From: Spirochaetota bacterium
GTDB taxonomy: Bacteria > Spirochaetota > Spirochaetia > Treponematales > Treponemataceae
Direction of reading: 5' to 3'
Assembly (NCBI GenBank): GCA_023443865.1
Contig: JAEZST010000022.1
Coordinates: 186,001-250,000, forward strand
Length of the DNA: 64,000 bases
The translations under genes and the position numbers were made by a program. The notes under the pieces were generated by a model. The model had not been told where the DNA came from. It worked only from the letters and a program-made list of their open reading frames with translations, and searched no databases. Below are positions 46,028 to 54,116 of the stretch, one piece after another (position 1 is the stretch's first letter; the number at the start of each line of letters is the position of its first letter).

Positions 46028-48649
46028 TTACACCACGATATTGACGAGCTTGTTCGGCACCACGATCACCTTTTTGGGCGCCTTCCCTTCGAGGAACTTT
46101 ACGGCGCCGGGCAGGGCGAGGGCCGTCTTTTCCAGTTCCGCCTTATCGGTGCCCAACGCGGCCTCGAACTTGTCTCGGATCTTGCCGTTCACCTGCACCA
46201 CGATCGTTACCGTGTTGTCCACCGTGAGGGCCGGGTCGTACGTCGGCCATCCCGCGTAGGCAATCGTGCCCTTGTTGCCGAGCCGTTCCCACAGTTCCTC
46301 GCCGAGGTGGGGCGCGTAGGGCGCGAGGAGCTTCACGAACTCCGCCCACATCGCCTTCGGGAAGGAGGGGGCCTTCGAGAGCTCGTTGGTAAAGATCATC
46401 ATCTGGCTTATGGCCGTGTTGAAATTGAGGCTCGCCGTGTCGTCGGTCACCTTCTTGACCGTTTTATGGAGGGCCCTGGTGAGCTCTTCCGCGGCGGGGC
46501 TCGAGGTATCCGTCGCGGGACCGTCGGTCATGGGCCGCTCGGAAAGGGCCCACACGCGCTCGAGGAAGCGGCTTACGCCGATCAGGCCCTGGGTACTCCA
46601 GGGTTTCGACACTTCCAGGGGCCCCATGAACATCTCGTAGAGGCGGCAGGAATCGGCGCCGTAGTCCCGGATCACGTCGTCGGGGTTTATTACGTTCTTG
46701 AGGCTCTTGGACATCTTCGCGATCACCCGCTCCAATCGCTCGCCCGTGGCGATTTCCTCGAAGGCGTCGGTCTCTCCCGGAACCTCGCGCACCTCGTCGG
46801 TGGGCACCAGGCTCTTGTTTTTCCGCTGGTAGGCGAAGCTCGTGATCATGCCCTGGTTTATGAGCCGCTGGAAGGGCTCCTTCGTGCCGACGAGCTTCAG
46901 GTCATAGAGCACTTTGTGCCAGAACCGGGAATAGAGGAGGTGGAGCACCGCGTGCTCGGCCCCGCCCACGTAGAGGTCGACCGGGAGCCAGTAATCGGCC
47001 TTTGCCGGGTCGGCGAAGGCCTTATCGTTTTTCGGGTCCACGTAGCGGAGATAGTACCAGCAGGAACCGGCCCACTGGGGCATGGTATTGGTCTCGCGCT
47101 TTGCCTTCCCGCCGCACGCCGGGCAAGTACAGTTCACCCACTCGTCGATTCCCGCGAGGGGGCTCTCGCCCGTTCCGGTGGGCTGATAGGTTTCCACGTC
47201 CGGGAGGCGCAGGGGCAGGTCGCTTTCCTTCAGGGGCACGATGCCGCATTTTTCGCAGTGCACGAGCGGTATCGGCTCGCCCCAGTATCGCTGGCGGCTA
47301 AATACCCAGTCCCGGAGCTTGTAATTAATCGCTTTCTTGCCGATCTTCTTTTCCGAGAGCCAGGCAATCATTTTATCGATGCATTCCTGGGTTCCGAGGC
47401 CGTTGAAGCCGGGGGAGTTCACCGACTTGCCGTCGGCGGGGGTACATTCGGCGGGCTCGGCGGAGTAATCCCCGTGTTCGCCCTTCTCGGCCCATTCGGC
47501 CTCGCTCGCGACCACCTGGATGATCGGCAGGCCGAACTTTTTCGCGAAGGCCCAGTCGCGGTCGTCGTGGGCCGGTACCGCCATTATCGCGCCGGTACCG
47601 TAGGATATGAGGATATAGTCCGAGACCCAGATCGGGATCTTCGCGCCGTTCACGGGATTGATCGCGTAGGCCCCGGTGAATACGCCGGTCTTATCCTTCG
47701 CGAGGTCGGTCCGCTCCAGGTCGCTCTTCTTCGCCGCGGCGTCGATATAGGCGTCTACCGCGCCCTTCTGGGCCGGCGTCGTAATCTTCGCCACCAGCGG
47801 GTGCTCCGGCGCGAGAACCATATAGGTCGCCCCGAAAAGGGTGTCCGCCCGGGTGGTGTAAATGAGGAGTTCGTAGGATTCCGTGCCGGAATCCTTTGGA
47901 GAATCCGTACCGGATTCTCCAGTCGCGGGCGGCGCTACTTTGAAGCTTACCTCGGCGCCCTCGCTCTTCCCGATCCAGTTCCGCTGCATGGCCTTCACCG
48001 ACTCGGGCCACTCGAGCCCGTCAAGGTCCTCGATCAGGCGCTCGGCGTAGGCGGTAATCCTCAGGATCCACTGGCGGATATTCCTCCGCTCTACCTGGGT
48101 ACCGCAACGGTCGCAGGAGCCGTCCTTCACTTCCTCGTTCGCCAGTCCTGTCAGGCAGCTCGGGCACCAGTTGATCGGGGTCTCCGCCTCGTAGGCGAGG
48201 CCCTGCTCGTAGAGCTTCAGGAAAATCCACTGGGTCCAGTGGTAGTAATCGTCGTCGCAGGTCGAAATTTCCCGGTCCCAGTCGTAGGAAAAGCCGAAAG
48301 ACTTGATCTGCTGGCGGAATTTATCGATATTCGCCACCGTGGTGGCCCGCGGGTGCGTTCCGGTCTTGATCGCGTAATTTTCCGCCGGAAGGCCGAAGGA
48401 ATCGAAACCCATGGGGTGCAGCACCGAATAGCCGTTCATGCGGAGGTACCGGCACCAGATGTCCGTCGCCGTATAGCCTTCCGGATGCCCCACGTGAAGG
48501 CCCGCGGCTGAAGGGTAGGGGAACATGTCGAGCACGTAGGCCCGCTTCTCCTTAGGGACCGACGCGTCCTCGACCGCCTTGAAGGTCTTGTTCGTCTCCC
48601 AGAATTCCTGCCATTTGGGCTCAATCGTCTCGAAGGGGTACTTAGCCAT
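46028..48649 (-). CDS. leuS: Leucyl-tRNA synthetase
   Basis: An 873-residue class I synthetase. HIGH-like motif is [19 protein letters not shown]; the editing domain has [21 protein letters not shown] and [37 protein letters not shown] motif is [18 protein letters not shown]. The C-terminal tRNA-binding part ends [10 protein letters not shown]. Just before the editing domain is an unusual hydrophilic insertion ([16 protein letters not shown]) encoded by two tandem perfect palindromes (see repeat entry). A predicted promoter lies 40 nt upstream. No T-box leader was found. Confidence 0.97.
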   Translation of the reverse strand: MAKYPFETIEPKWQEFWETNKTFKAVEDASVPKEKRAYVLDMFPYPSAAGLHVGHPEGYTATDIWCRYLRMNGYSVLHPMGFDSFGLPAENYAIKTGTHPRATTVANIDKFRQQIKSFGFSYDWDREISTCDDDYYHWTQWIFLKLYEQGLAYEAETPINWCPSCLTGLANEEVKDGSCDRCGTQVERRNIRQWILRITAYAERLIEDLDGLEWPESVKAMQRNWIGKSEGAEVSFKVAPPATGESGTDSPKDSGTESYELLIYTTRADTLFGATYMVLAPEHPLVAKITTPAQKGAVDAYIDAAAKKSDLERTDLAKDKTGVFTGAYAINPVNGAKIPIWVSDYILISYGTGAIMAVPAHDDRDWAFAKKFGLPIIQVVASEAEWAEKGEHGDYSAEPAECTPADGKSVNSPGFNGLGTQECIDKMIAWLSEKKIGKKAINYKLRDWVFSRQRYWGEPIPLVHCEKCGIVPLKESDLPLRLPDVETYQPTGTGESPLAGIDEWVNCTCPACGGKAKRETNTMPQWAGSCWYYLRYVDPKNDKAFADPAKADYWLPVDLYVGGAEHAVLHLLYSRFWHKVLYDLKLVGTKEPFQRLINQGMITSFAYQRKNKSLVPTDEVREVPGETDAFEEIATGERLERVIAKMSKSLKNVINPDDVIRDYGADSCRLYEMFMGPLEVSKPWSTQGLIGVSRFLERVWALSERPMTDGPATDTSSPAAEELTRALHKTVKKVTDDTASLNFNTAISQMMIFTNELSKAPSFPKAMWAEFVKLLAPYAPHLGEELWERLGNKGTIAYAGWPTYDPALTVDNTVTIVVQVNGKIRDKFEAALGTDKAELEKTALALPGAVKFLEGKAPKKVIVVPNKLVNIVV
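47875..47921. repeat. Two tandem triloop palindromes inside leuS
   Basis: Hairpin 1: arms AGGATTCCG and CGGAATCCT (9 bp) around TGC at 47875-47895. Hairpin 2: arms TGGAGAATCCG and CGGATTCTCCA (11 bp) around TAC at 47897-47921. Both arms are perfect, both loops are 3 nt, and the two are related in sequence. They encode the extra [18 protein letters not shown] peptide in LeuRS. Confidence 0.85.
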
Positions 48650-48688
48650 GATAGTGCAACGCTCCTCGCGCGGAAAATGATTGCCGTC

Positions 48689-48717
48689 ATTCTATAGAAA
48701 CGAAACGGTTTTTACAA
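48689..48717 (-). promoter_or_regulatory. Candidate leuS promoter
   Basis: TTGTAA (48717-48712), a 17-bp spacer and TAGAAT (48694-48689). The -10 lies 39 bp before the ATG of leuS. Confidence 0.5.
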
Positions 48718-48811
48718 GAATGAGGCACAAAGGGCCATGGGGGGAGCCTGAGGGACGGGCGGAGCCCCCGCCGAGAGGGCCCTCCCGCCGAGAACGGGGA
48801 ACCGCCGGTTA

Positions 48812-49081
48812 CTATATCCCGAGCCGCTTCATCTTGCTCTGCAGGGTGGTCGGTTTTAACCCGAGCCGGGAGGCGACGCCGTTCTCGCCGTATACCCTTC
48901 CCCCCGACGCCTCCAAGGCGGCGAGTATTCGTTCCCGCTCCAGGTTCCGCACCTTTGCCTTCAGGGAATCCCTCGTTACCGCGGCCGGGACCGGACTCGC
49001 TTCCCCTTCTCCCGCGAAACTCGCCCGCGCCGCCGCGTTTTTCAGTTCCCGCACGTTTCCCTCGTTAAGGAAACCCCGCAA
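48812..49081 (-). pseudogene. Remnant of a sigma-54-dependent regulator (Fis-type HTH tail)
   Basis: About 89 codons match only the end of an NtrC-family regulator: GNVRELKNAAARA is the last motif of the AAA+ domain and RILAALEASGGRVYGENGVASRLGLKPTTLQSKMKRLGI is the Fis-like DNA-binding domain. The rest of the AAA+ domain and the sensor are absent, and the first plausible codon is TTG. It looks like a decayed gene. It could in principle still make a small DNA-binding protein, but there is no ribosome site in front. Confidence 0.7.
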
Positions 49082-49357
49082 AACGGTTTCACCGTCGCGG
49101 AGGTACTCAGTATCGTGAAGGCGGAATTTACCGCCCTGGTTTCCGGTTATAAAACCGCCCGCGCCGAAGCCCTCTACGTGGATATGGTCGCCCGGCTTGA
49201 AAAACGGCTGTGGATGATCGATGCTACTATTGGGTAATTACTATTATTCAGCAGTGATTTATAGGAACTCGTCGAGTTCCCGTTTATCTTTGCGTTAAGG
49301 CACCGATAAAAAAAGCCCGTCGCCGGTCGGGCAACACCGGCACAAGGAGAAAAAGCT
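49082..49357. other. Gap before the peroxiredoxin gene
   Basis: This 276-bp gap holds no complete gene. On the plus strand an open reading frame without a start runs to a TAA at 49235 and ends with GYKTARAEALYVDMVARLEKRL, which faintly recalls the end of a TolC-like outer membrane protein. The remainder (49240-49340) is richer in A and T and holds the leader of the peroxiredoxin gene with AAGGAG at 49344-49349. I do not call a gene here. Confidence 0.4.
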
Positions 49358-50080
49358 ATGGAAAACAACGTAACCGTCGCCGCCCCCGTCACCATGCCCC
49401 GAATCGGAGAAGCCGCCCCCGCCTTCAAGGCCGTCACTACCCAGGGAGAAATAAACTTTCCCGGCGACTACAAGGGAAGCTGGGTTATCCTCTTCAGCCA
49501 TCCCGCGGACTTTACCCCCGTATGCACGAGCGAGTTCATGACCTTCGCCACCCGGGAAAAGGAATTTAACGACCTGAACTGCAAGCTCGTGGGCCTTTCC
49601 GTGGACGGCCTTTACAGTCACATTGCCTGGCTCCGTACCATCAAGGACAAAATCGATTACAAGGGGATGAAAAACGTGGAAGTCACGTTCCCCCTTATCG
49701 AGGATATTACCATGAACGTGGCCAAGCTCTACGGCATGATCCAGCCGGGCGAATCGAGCACCAAGGCCGTCCGCGCGGTGTTCGTCATCGACCCGAAGGG
49801 CATGATCCGCACCATTATCTACTATCCGCTTTCCATGGGCCGCAATTTCGACGAGCTTATCCGCGTGGTCCAAGCCCTGAAAGCGGCCGACGAGTTCGGT
49901 ATCGCCACACCGGCCGACTGGCGCCCCGGCGACGACGTGATCGTGCCAACCGCCGGTTCCTGCGGCGTGGCCAAAGACCGCATGGAAGGCAAGGAAGCGG
50001 GCGTTACCTGCCACGACTGGTTCTTCTGCACCAAGAAAATCCCGAAAGAGGACGTGCTGAAAGCGGTAACGAAGAAGTAA
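49358..50080 (+). CDS. Peroxiredoxin, Prx6/AhpC-type
   Basis: A 240-residue thiol peroxidase. The peroxidatic Cys is in SHPADFTPVCTSEFMTF, with the catalytic Thr and Pro before it. The long C-terminal domain has further Cys residues (TAGSCGVAKDRM and VTCHDWFFCTKK), an arrangement like the archaeal Prx6 group, where extra Cys residues act as resolving thiols. GVSVDGLYSHIAWLRTI-type segment (GLSVDGLYSHIAWLRTI) fits the family. AAGGAG lies before the start. A stand-alone gene. Confidence 0.94.
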   Translation: MENNVTVAAPVTMPRIGEAAPAFKAVTTQGEINFPGDYKGSWVILFSHPADFTPVCTSEFMTFATREKEFNDLNCKLVGLSVDGLYSHIAWLRTIKDKIDYKGMKNVEVTFPLIEDITMNVAKLYGMIQPGESSTKAVRAVFVIDPKGMIRTIIYYPLSMGRNFDELIRVVQALKAADEFGIATPADWRPGDDVIVPTAGSCGVAKDRMEGKEAGVTCHDWFFCTKKIPKEDVLKAVTKK

Positions 50081-50295
50081 GATCGGTGCCGCCCGGACTG
50101 ACCCGATGGTTTCGGCTCGGTCCGGCCGGCGTGGCCCCCGCCGCGGTCGCCTAACCGATGAGTGCGTAGTAGGGAAGTATGAATTGGGTACTGCATAGAT
50201 ACTAGGAGAACGATAAGGAAACCGATAAAAAAGTATGGCGTTTTGAGAAAACCTAGTTTATAAAGAATAGTACTATTTCCATACGGAGGAAAAAT

Positions 50296-50850
50296 ATGCA
50301 TCTCATGAGAAAACTTTCTGCAGCGGTGGCTTCCCTCACGATTCTTTTTGCGTTCGTCGCCTGTGATCAATCTACGGATACTCCAAAGGAAACTCCTTGG
50401 ACATCGGTAACGTCGATCGATGGATTCGTCGGCACCTGGGTAAGCCTGGAAACGTCTGATGGAACCATGGGTAGTAGCGGCGACACGTATACCGTTACCA
50501 CAACAAACACCGTGGAAAACGGCGGCACTTGGCCGATCTCTTTTTCAATGGTCCAAGATTATACCGAAATGGTCGTCGCGATGACGAATATGATGGCTCA
50601 ACTGAACCCTGCCGTCACCGAGGCTAGTGTTTGGTCCGAAATACAGCAAGAAATGGACGATACAATGATGGGCGTTTCCGTCACGTTCTCAACTGCCTCT
50701 CCTTGGATGGCATCAGTAGCGGTTTCCATGACCGAGGATCAGGCTTTCGCACCGGGGACCGTTATCGAGAAAAGTCCCGATGGAACCCAGTTACGGATTA
50801 CTTCTACCGATTCGGAAGGAACGTCGGTAATGACGTATACGAAGCAATAA
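50296..50850 (+). CDS. Hypothetical lipoprotein of lower G+C content
   Basis: A 184-residue exported protein with a lipobox (FAFVAC) and a Ser/Thr-rich body. After the Cys it has SVTSIDGFVGTWVSLETSDGTM, a start that resembles small beta-barrel lipocalin-like modules found in other bacterial lipoproteins, but I recognise no family. It contains two Met-rich helices (QDYTEMVVAMTNMMAQLNP). Codon use and the AT-rich flanks differ from neighbours, so it may be a recent acquisition. GGAGG precedes the ATG and an intrinsic terminator follows. Confidence 0.75.
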   Translation: MHLMRKLSAAVASLTILFAFVACDQSTDTPKETPWTSVTSIDGFVGTWVSLETSDGTMGSSGDTYTVTTTNTVENGGTWPISFSMVQDYTEMVVAMTNMMAQLNPAVTEASVWSEIQQEMDDTMMGVSVTFSTASPWMASVAVSMTEDQAFAPGTVIEKSPDGTQLRITSTDSEGTSVMTYTKQ

Positions 50851-50881
50851 TACGCATTAAATAACGCGTAGAGCTTGTTTG

Positions 50882-50908
50882 GACCGGCTAGATGGCCGGT
50901 CTTTTTTT
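50882..50908 (+). terminator. Rho-independent terminator of the lipoprotein gene
   Basis: GACCGGC and GCCGGTC pair around a 6-nt loop and are followed by seven T. Confidence 0.85.
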
Positions 50909-50970
50909 ATAGCGGCCGGTTTTACGCGGCGTGGCCCTCATCTCGCGTCGCGGTCGCCGCCTTCGCCGTC

Positions 50971-50999
50971 TTGTGGCGCGTTCTGAATCAATCTATACT
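50971..50999 (+). promoter_or_regulatory. Promoter for a probably leaderless chromate-transporter mRNA
   Basis: TTGTGG (50971-50976), a 17-bp spacer and TATACT (50994-50999), with the ATG at 51006 only 6 nt beyond. The sequence before the ATG (TCCCCC) holds no Shine-Dalgarno. Confidence 0.55.
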
Positions 51000-51005
51000 T
51001 CCCCC

Positions 51006-51563
51006 ATGAATCCCTTTCTCGAACTGCTTCGACTCTTCGGCGTATTTTTCATGATCGGATCGGTTACCTTCGGCGGCGGGATCGCCATGTTGCCCATACT
51101 CGAGCGCGAGTTGGTAACGAAACGAAAATGGATGACTTCTACCCAAATGGTCGACTGGTTCGCCATCGGCCAATGCACGCCCGGCATAATCGCGGTGAAC
51201 GTATCCACCTTTATCGGCTATTCACGGCGCGGCCTCGTCGGAGCGATCGTCGCGACCGCCGGCATCGTTACCCCTTCGATACTAGTGATCACGGCCCTCG
51301 CGGGGCTCCTCGGCCAAACCGACGGAATCCCGTGGATGCAGCGCGCCCTTGAGGGCATCAACGTGGTGGTGGCCGTGCTGTTGCTCGACGCGGTGATTGG
51401 TCTCGGCAAGAAGACCCTGATCGACCTGCCGACGGCGTTGATCGCGGTCGGGGCCTTCGTGGGCATGGCGGTTTTCAACGTGTCCGGCGTGTTCATCGTG
51501 CTTGCTTCCGGCGGAATCGGCGCGGCGGTTCAGAGAATTCGCGCCGCGCGGGGTGAGTCATGA
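51006..51563 (+). CDS. Chromate transporter, N-terminal half-size subunit
   Basis: A 185-residue membrane protein with six helices, half the size of ChrA. The start FLELLRLFGVFFMIGSVTFGGGIAMLPILERELV and GIIAVNVSTFIGYSRRGLVGAI match the CHR family half. It pairs with the next gene, whose ATG overlaps its stop, to form a heterodimer. Such short-chain CHR pairs occur widely; chromate or sulfate may be carried. Confidence 0.9.
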   Translation: MNPFLELLRLFGVFFMIGSVTFGGGIAMLPILERELVTKRKWMTSTQMVDWFAIGQCTPGIIAVNVSTFIGYSRRGLVGAIVATAGIVTPSILVITALAGLLGQTDGIPWMQRALEGINVVVAVLLLDAVIGLGKKTLIDLPTALIAVGAFVGMAVFNVSGVFIVLASGGIGAAVQRIRAARGES

Positions 51564-52120
51564 ACCTAGCCGCGCTCTTTGCCATTTTCTTTTACGTGGG
51601 GCTCTTTACGGTCGGGGGAGGGCTCGTCGCCATTTCCCTCATGCAGCAGGAAATTGTCGCCCGGGGCCTTATTACCCCGGAGCGGTTCATTTCGATGGTC
51701 GCGGTGTCCGAATCGACCCCGGGGCCCATCGGCGTGAACATGGCCACCTATATCGGGAACGAGCTTTTCGGGATTTGGGGCGGGGTGATCACGACCTTCG
51801 GTACCGTTTTGCCTTCCCTCATCGTGATCGTGCTCATCGCGAAGTATTTTACCCGGTTTCAGGATAAGCCCCTGGTCAAGGATACGTTTTACGGCCTCCG
51901 GGCCGGTTCCACCGGCATGATCGCCGTTGCGGCCTGGAACGTAATCCTCGTGTCGGTACTCACCCTGGATAAATTCCGGGAGACGGGCGCCGTGGCGAAT
52001 ATCCTTGACTGGAAGGCCTTGGCGCTGTTCGCGGTAACCGCCCTGGTCTATCGGAAGTTCCGCTGGCACCCCATCGCGTTCATTTTGTTCGGCGCGGTGA
52101 TCGGCGTCGCGTTTCTGTGA
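51560..52120 (+). CDS. Chromate transporter, C-terminal half-size subunit
   Basis: A 186-residue protein with six helices and CHR motifs (FYVGLFTVGGGLVAISLMQQEIV, VSESTPGPIGVNMATYIGNELFGIWGGVITTFG). It overlaps the first subunit by 4 bp (ATGA). The two halves have diverged, the second with ESTPGPIGVNMATYIG in place of the CTPGIIAVN of the first. No regulator is next to them. Confidence 0.9.
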   Translation: MNLAALFAIFFYVGLFTVGGGLVAISLMQQEIVARGLITPERFISMVAVSESTPGPIGVNMATYIGNELFGIWGGVITTFGTVLPSLIVIVLIAKYFTRFQDKPLVKDTFYGLRAGSTGMIAVAAWNVILVSVLTLDKFRETGAVANILDWKALALFAVTALVYRKFRWHPIAFILFGAVIGVAFL

Positions 52121-52180
52121 AGGGAATGTTAGCCGAAGGTTAAATTTCGGTGAAAAGAGGCAAAATATGCCCGTGAAAAT

Positions 52181-52209
52181 TTGCCTTTCCGACGAATGCG
52201 TTGTATAGT
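52181..52209 (+). promoter_or_regulatory. Promoter of the candidate small RNA
   Basis: TTGCCT (52181-52186), a 17-bp spacer and TATAGT (52204-52209). The expected RNA start is at about 52216, directly before the first stem. Confidence 0.55.
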
Positions 52210-52215
52210 ATAGAT

Positions 52216-52348
52216 ATACCGGCGCTTTGATAAGGATCCGCGATGCGGATTCGCGCCGGTCCGATCGGGAAGGATCAGTTGAAACCATTTAAGGGCCATT
52301 CGTCTGTGCGCGGCTACAACCCGGTTTCCTGATGCCGTTCCCGATTTT
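52216..52348 (+). ncRNA. Candidate structured small RNA (about 130 nt)
   Basis: The RNA would fold into two stems. Stem 1 (52218-52260) has ACCGGCGC pairing with GCGCCGGT, stacked on an 8-bp inner hairpin with a 3-nt loop. Stem 2 (52264-52345) joins 21 base pairs, in blocks of 8, 2, 5 and 6 separated by small bulges, around a 36-nt loop. It is followed by a short T-run. No ORF or ribosome site is present. A -35/-10 pair precedes it. The downstream gene is convergent, so this is not a 5' leader. I could not match it to a known family. Confidence 0.5.
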
Positions 52349-52352
52349 GCGT

Positions 52353-53159
52353 TTAAAGGTACTTCTTCAATTCCTGGCCGGCGATTCCCGCGTACAGTTC
52401 CATGTACTGCTTCGCCGGGCTCATATTCATCTTCGGAAGCAGCACTTCCTCAATCTGGAAAAAGCCCACGTCGCTCGACATTTCCACCTCTATGCGTACC
52501 GGTTTCGGGTCGCCCCCGAGAATCCGCACCCTTTCGATCGAGTTCGCCGAATACTTGTGGATATCCCCGGCCTTGGGCTCGGTATTGAGCACCAGGGGAA
52601 TGCGCGCGCGGCCCTTTTCCATGTCGCAGCCGTCGGCGATGAGGATAAGCCCCGCCTCCAGGGAATGAATGCGCCGCGTGGCCATATGGCCTATGATTCC
52701 TTCCATGGCGAGGGATCGAATCACCGCCCTCTTTTGTTCTTGGTCGGGATATACGGCCAGCAAGACACGCTCGATCACGGGAAGGGCCAAGGTCATGCTA
52801 TAGAGCTCGTGATCCTGCCGCCCGATGGACATGCCCAGATCGTGGAGGAACGAGGCGAGAATGATCGCGCTCAGGCTGTCGTCCAGGGTACCGGCGTTTT
52901 CGTGCTCTAAGCTGGTCTTAATGCCGGCCTGATGGAGCAGGTTCATCATGAGTACCGCGTTTCGGGTAACCGTTCGCATGTGGACCGGTCCGTGGTCGTT
53001 AAACCCGAGCCGGAGGATCGAAACCGTATTGGCGTATTCCTGTAAATGCTGCACTTCCGTGTCGTTTACCAGTTGCTCCGCTACGCGGTAGGAACCGGTT
53101 TCAGGGGTCAATTCTTCGAGGATTTTCTTTTCTATCGATACTTCTTTTGGCGATTTCAT
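52353..53159 (-). CDS. HD-domain phosphohydrolase-like protein
   Basis: A 268-residue protein. The HD motif residues are in GFNDHGPVHMRTVTRNAVL and ASFLHDLGMSIGRQDHELYS, spaced as in HD phosphohydrolases, with TLALPVIERVL and ADGCDMEKGRARIPLVL after. There is no GYP extension, so it is not the RpfG class, and the substrate is not clear. It is near two-component genes and the 3' end faces the small RNA candidate, which lies on the other strand. Confidence 0.82.
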   Translation of the reverse strand: MKSPKEVSIEKKILEELTPETGSYRVAEQLVNDTEVQHLQEYANTVSILRLGFNDHGPVHMRTVTRNAVLMMNLLHQAGIKTSLEHENAGTLDDSLSAIILASFLHDLGMSIGRQDHELYSMTLALPVIERVLLAVYPDQEQKRAVIRSLAMEGIIGHMATRRIHSLEAGLILIADGCDMEKGRARIPLVLNTEPKAGDIHKYSANSIERVRILGGDPKPVRIEVEMSSDVGFFQIEEVLLPKMNMSPAKQYMELYAGIAGQELKKYL

Positions 53160-53219
53160 ACTTCGAATATACGCAAGGCCCGGGGAGGAATCAACCGTGC
53201 CCGAATCGAAGATAATCGT

Positions 53220-53247
53220 TTGAAAACGCGCGTAGATGAAGTATACT
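53220..53247 (+). promoter_or_regulatory. Promoter for a probably leaderless cheY-like mRNA
   Basis: TTGAAA (53220-53225), a 16-bp spacer and TATACT (53242-53247), with the ATG at 53256. A run of T and C but no Shine-Dalgarno lies before the ATG, so the RNA may start at or within a few bases of the start codon. Confidence 0.55.
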
Positions 53248-53255
53248 TTTTTTTC

Positions 53256-53630
53256 ATGAGCGTAAAAACCGTATTAGTCGTGGACGATTCCCGGATAATG
53301 AGGAACATCGTGAAGAATACCTTCGCCAGCCTTACTATCCCCTGCGAATTCGTGGAAGCGGGCAACGGAAAGGAAGCCCTTTTTCAGTTGGAAAAAAACA
53401 ACGTCAATTTGGTGTTGCTTGACTGGAACATGCCCGAGCTTTCCGGCCTGGATTTTCTCAAGCAGGTTCGCGCCATGGAAAAATACAAGGACCTGCCCGT
53501 AATCATGGTCACCAGCGAGGCCGCCCGGTACAACGTGATAGAGGCGCTCAAAAACGGGGCGACCGACTATATCATTAAGCCCGTGAACGAAAAGAGTTTT
53601 CGCGAGAAAATCCTGAAGGTTCAATTCTAG
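53256..53630 (+). CDS. CheY-like response regulator
   Basis: A 124-residue single receiver domain. VLVVDDSRIMRN has the acidic pair, VLLDWNMPELSG the phosphoacceptor Asp, and VTSEAARYNVIEALKNGATDYIIKPVNEKSF the Thr/Ser and Lys; the sequence is close to chemotaxis CheY. I chose the ATG at 53256; earlier in-frame codons lie antisense to the HD gene. It is followed by cheX and a CheA-like kinase, suggesting that CheX removes its phosphate. Confidence 0.93.
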   Translation: MSVKTVLVVDDSRIMRNIVKNTFASLTIPCEFVEAGNGKEALFQLEKNNVNLVLLDWNMPELSGLDFLKQVRAMEKYKDLPVIMVTSEAARYNVIEALKNGATDYIIKPVNEKSFREKILKVQF

Positions 53631-53638
53631 GAGCGACC

Positions 53639-54115
53639 ATGGAAAAGTACGTTAAACCGTTCATTGAGGTATGCGAGAACGTCTTTAAGGAGTTCATCGG
53701 CGAGGATTTGGTGGTAGAGCATCCCCATTTCGTCGATCGAAACGAGGCGCATAATTGGGATATTTCGGCCATTATCGGGCTCACCGGCGAGGCCCGCGGC
53801 GCCGTGGTTATTTCCATGCGCCGGGAATTGGCGCTGCGCCTTACCGGCATCCTTACCGGGGCAGAGCATAAGGACCTCGACGACGAGGTGGTGGACGCTA
53901 TCGGGGAGATAGTGAATATCGTCGCCGGCAACGCGAAGCGCGGACTCGAGGAATCGTTTCGGTTGGTCATTTCCCTTCCCACGATCGTCCGGGGCACGGG
54001 GCACGAGATTATGTGGCCCAACGATCTCGCGCGGATCATTTGCATTCCCTTCAGGATTTTCGGAAACGAGACGTTCTGCCTTTCCGTGGCCATCGAAGCC
54101 TCGCTCGGAGCCTGA
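53639..54115 (+). CDS. cheX: CheX-type phosphatase of CheY-P
   Basis: A 158-residue protein with the CheX fold. VVDAIGEIVNIVAGNAKRGLE holds the Glu and Asn catalytic residues (ExxN) and is followed by LVISLPTIVRGTGHEI. CheX replaces CheZ in spirochaetes and other bacteria. AGGAG precedes the start, 8 bp after the CheY-like gene, and the kinase gene begins 1 bp after its stop. One operon, three parts of a phosphorelay. Confidence 0.92.
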   Translation: MEKYVKPFIEVCENVFKEFIGEDLVVEHPHFVDRNEAHNWDISAIIGLTGEARGAVVISMRRELALRLTGILTGAEHKDLDDEVVDAIGEIVNIVAGNAKRGLEESFRLVISLPTIVRGTGHEIMWPNDLARIICIPFRIFGNETFCLSVAIEASLGA

Positions 54116-54116
54116 T

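Noticed and set aside
46307..48511. 734-codon plus-strand ORF opposite leuS
   Set aside because: Shadow of leucyl-tRNA synthetase; low-complexity and without start signals.
48650..48720. T-box leader for leuS
   Set aside because: The leader is too short for a T-box and lacks its conserved elements.
49082..49237. Open plus-strand frame ending GYKTARAEALYVDMVARLEKRL, suggestive of a TolC-like tail
   Set aside because: No start codon or ribosome site, similarity too weak; described only as a gap note.
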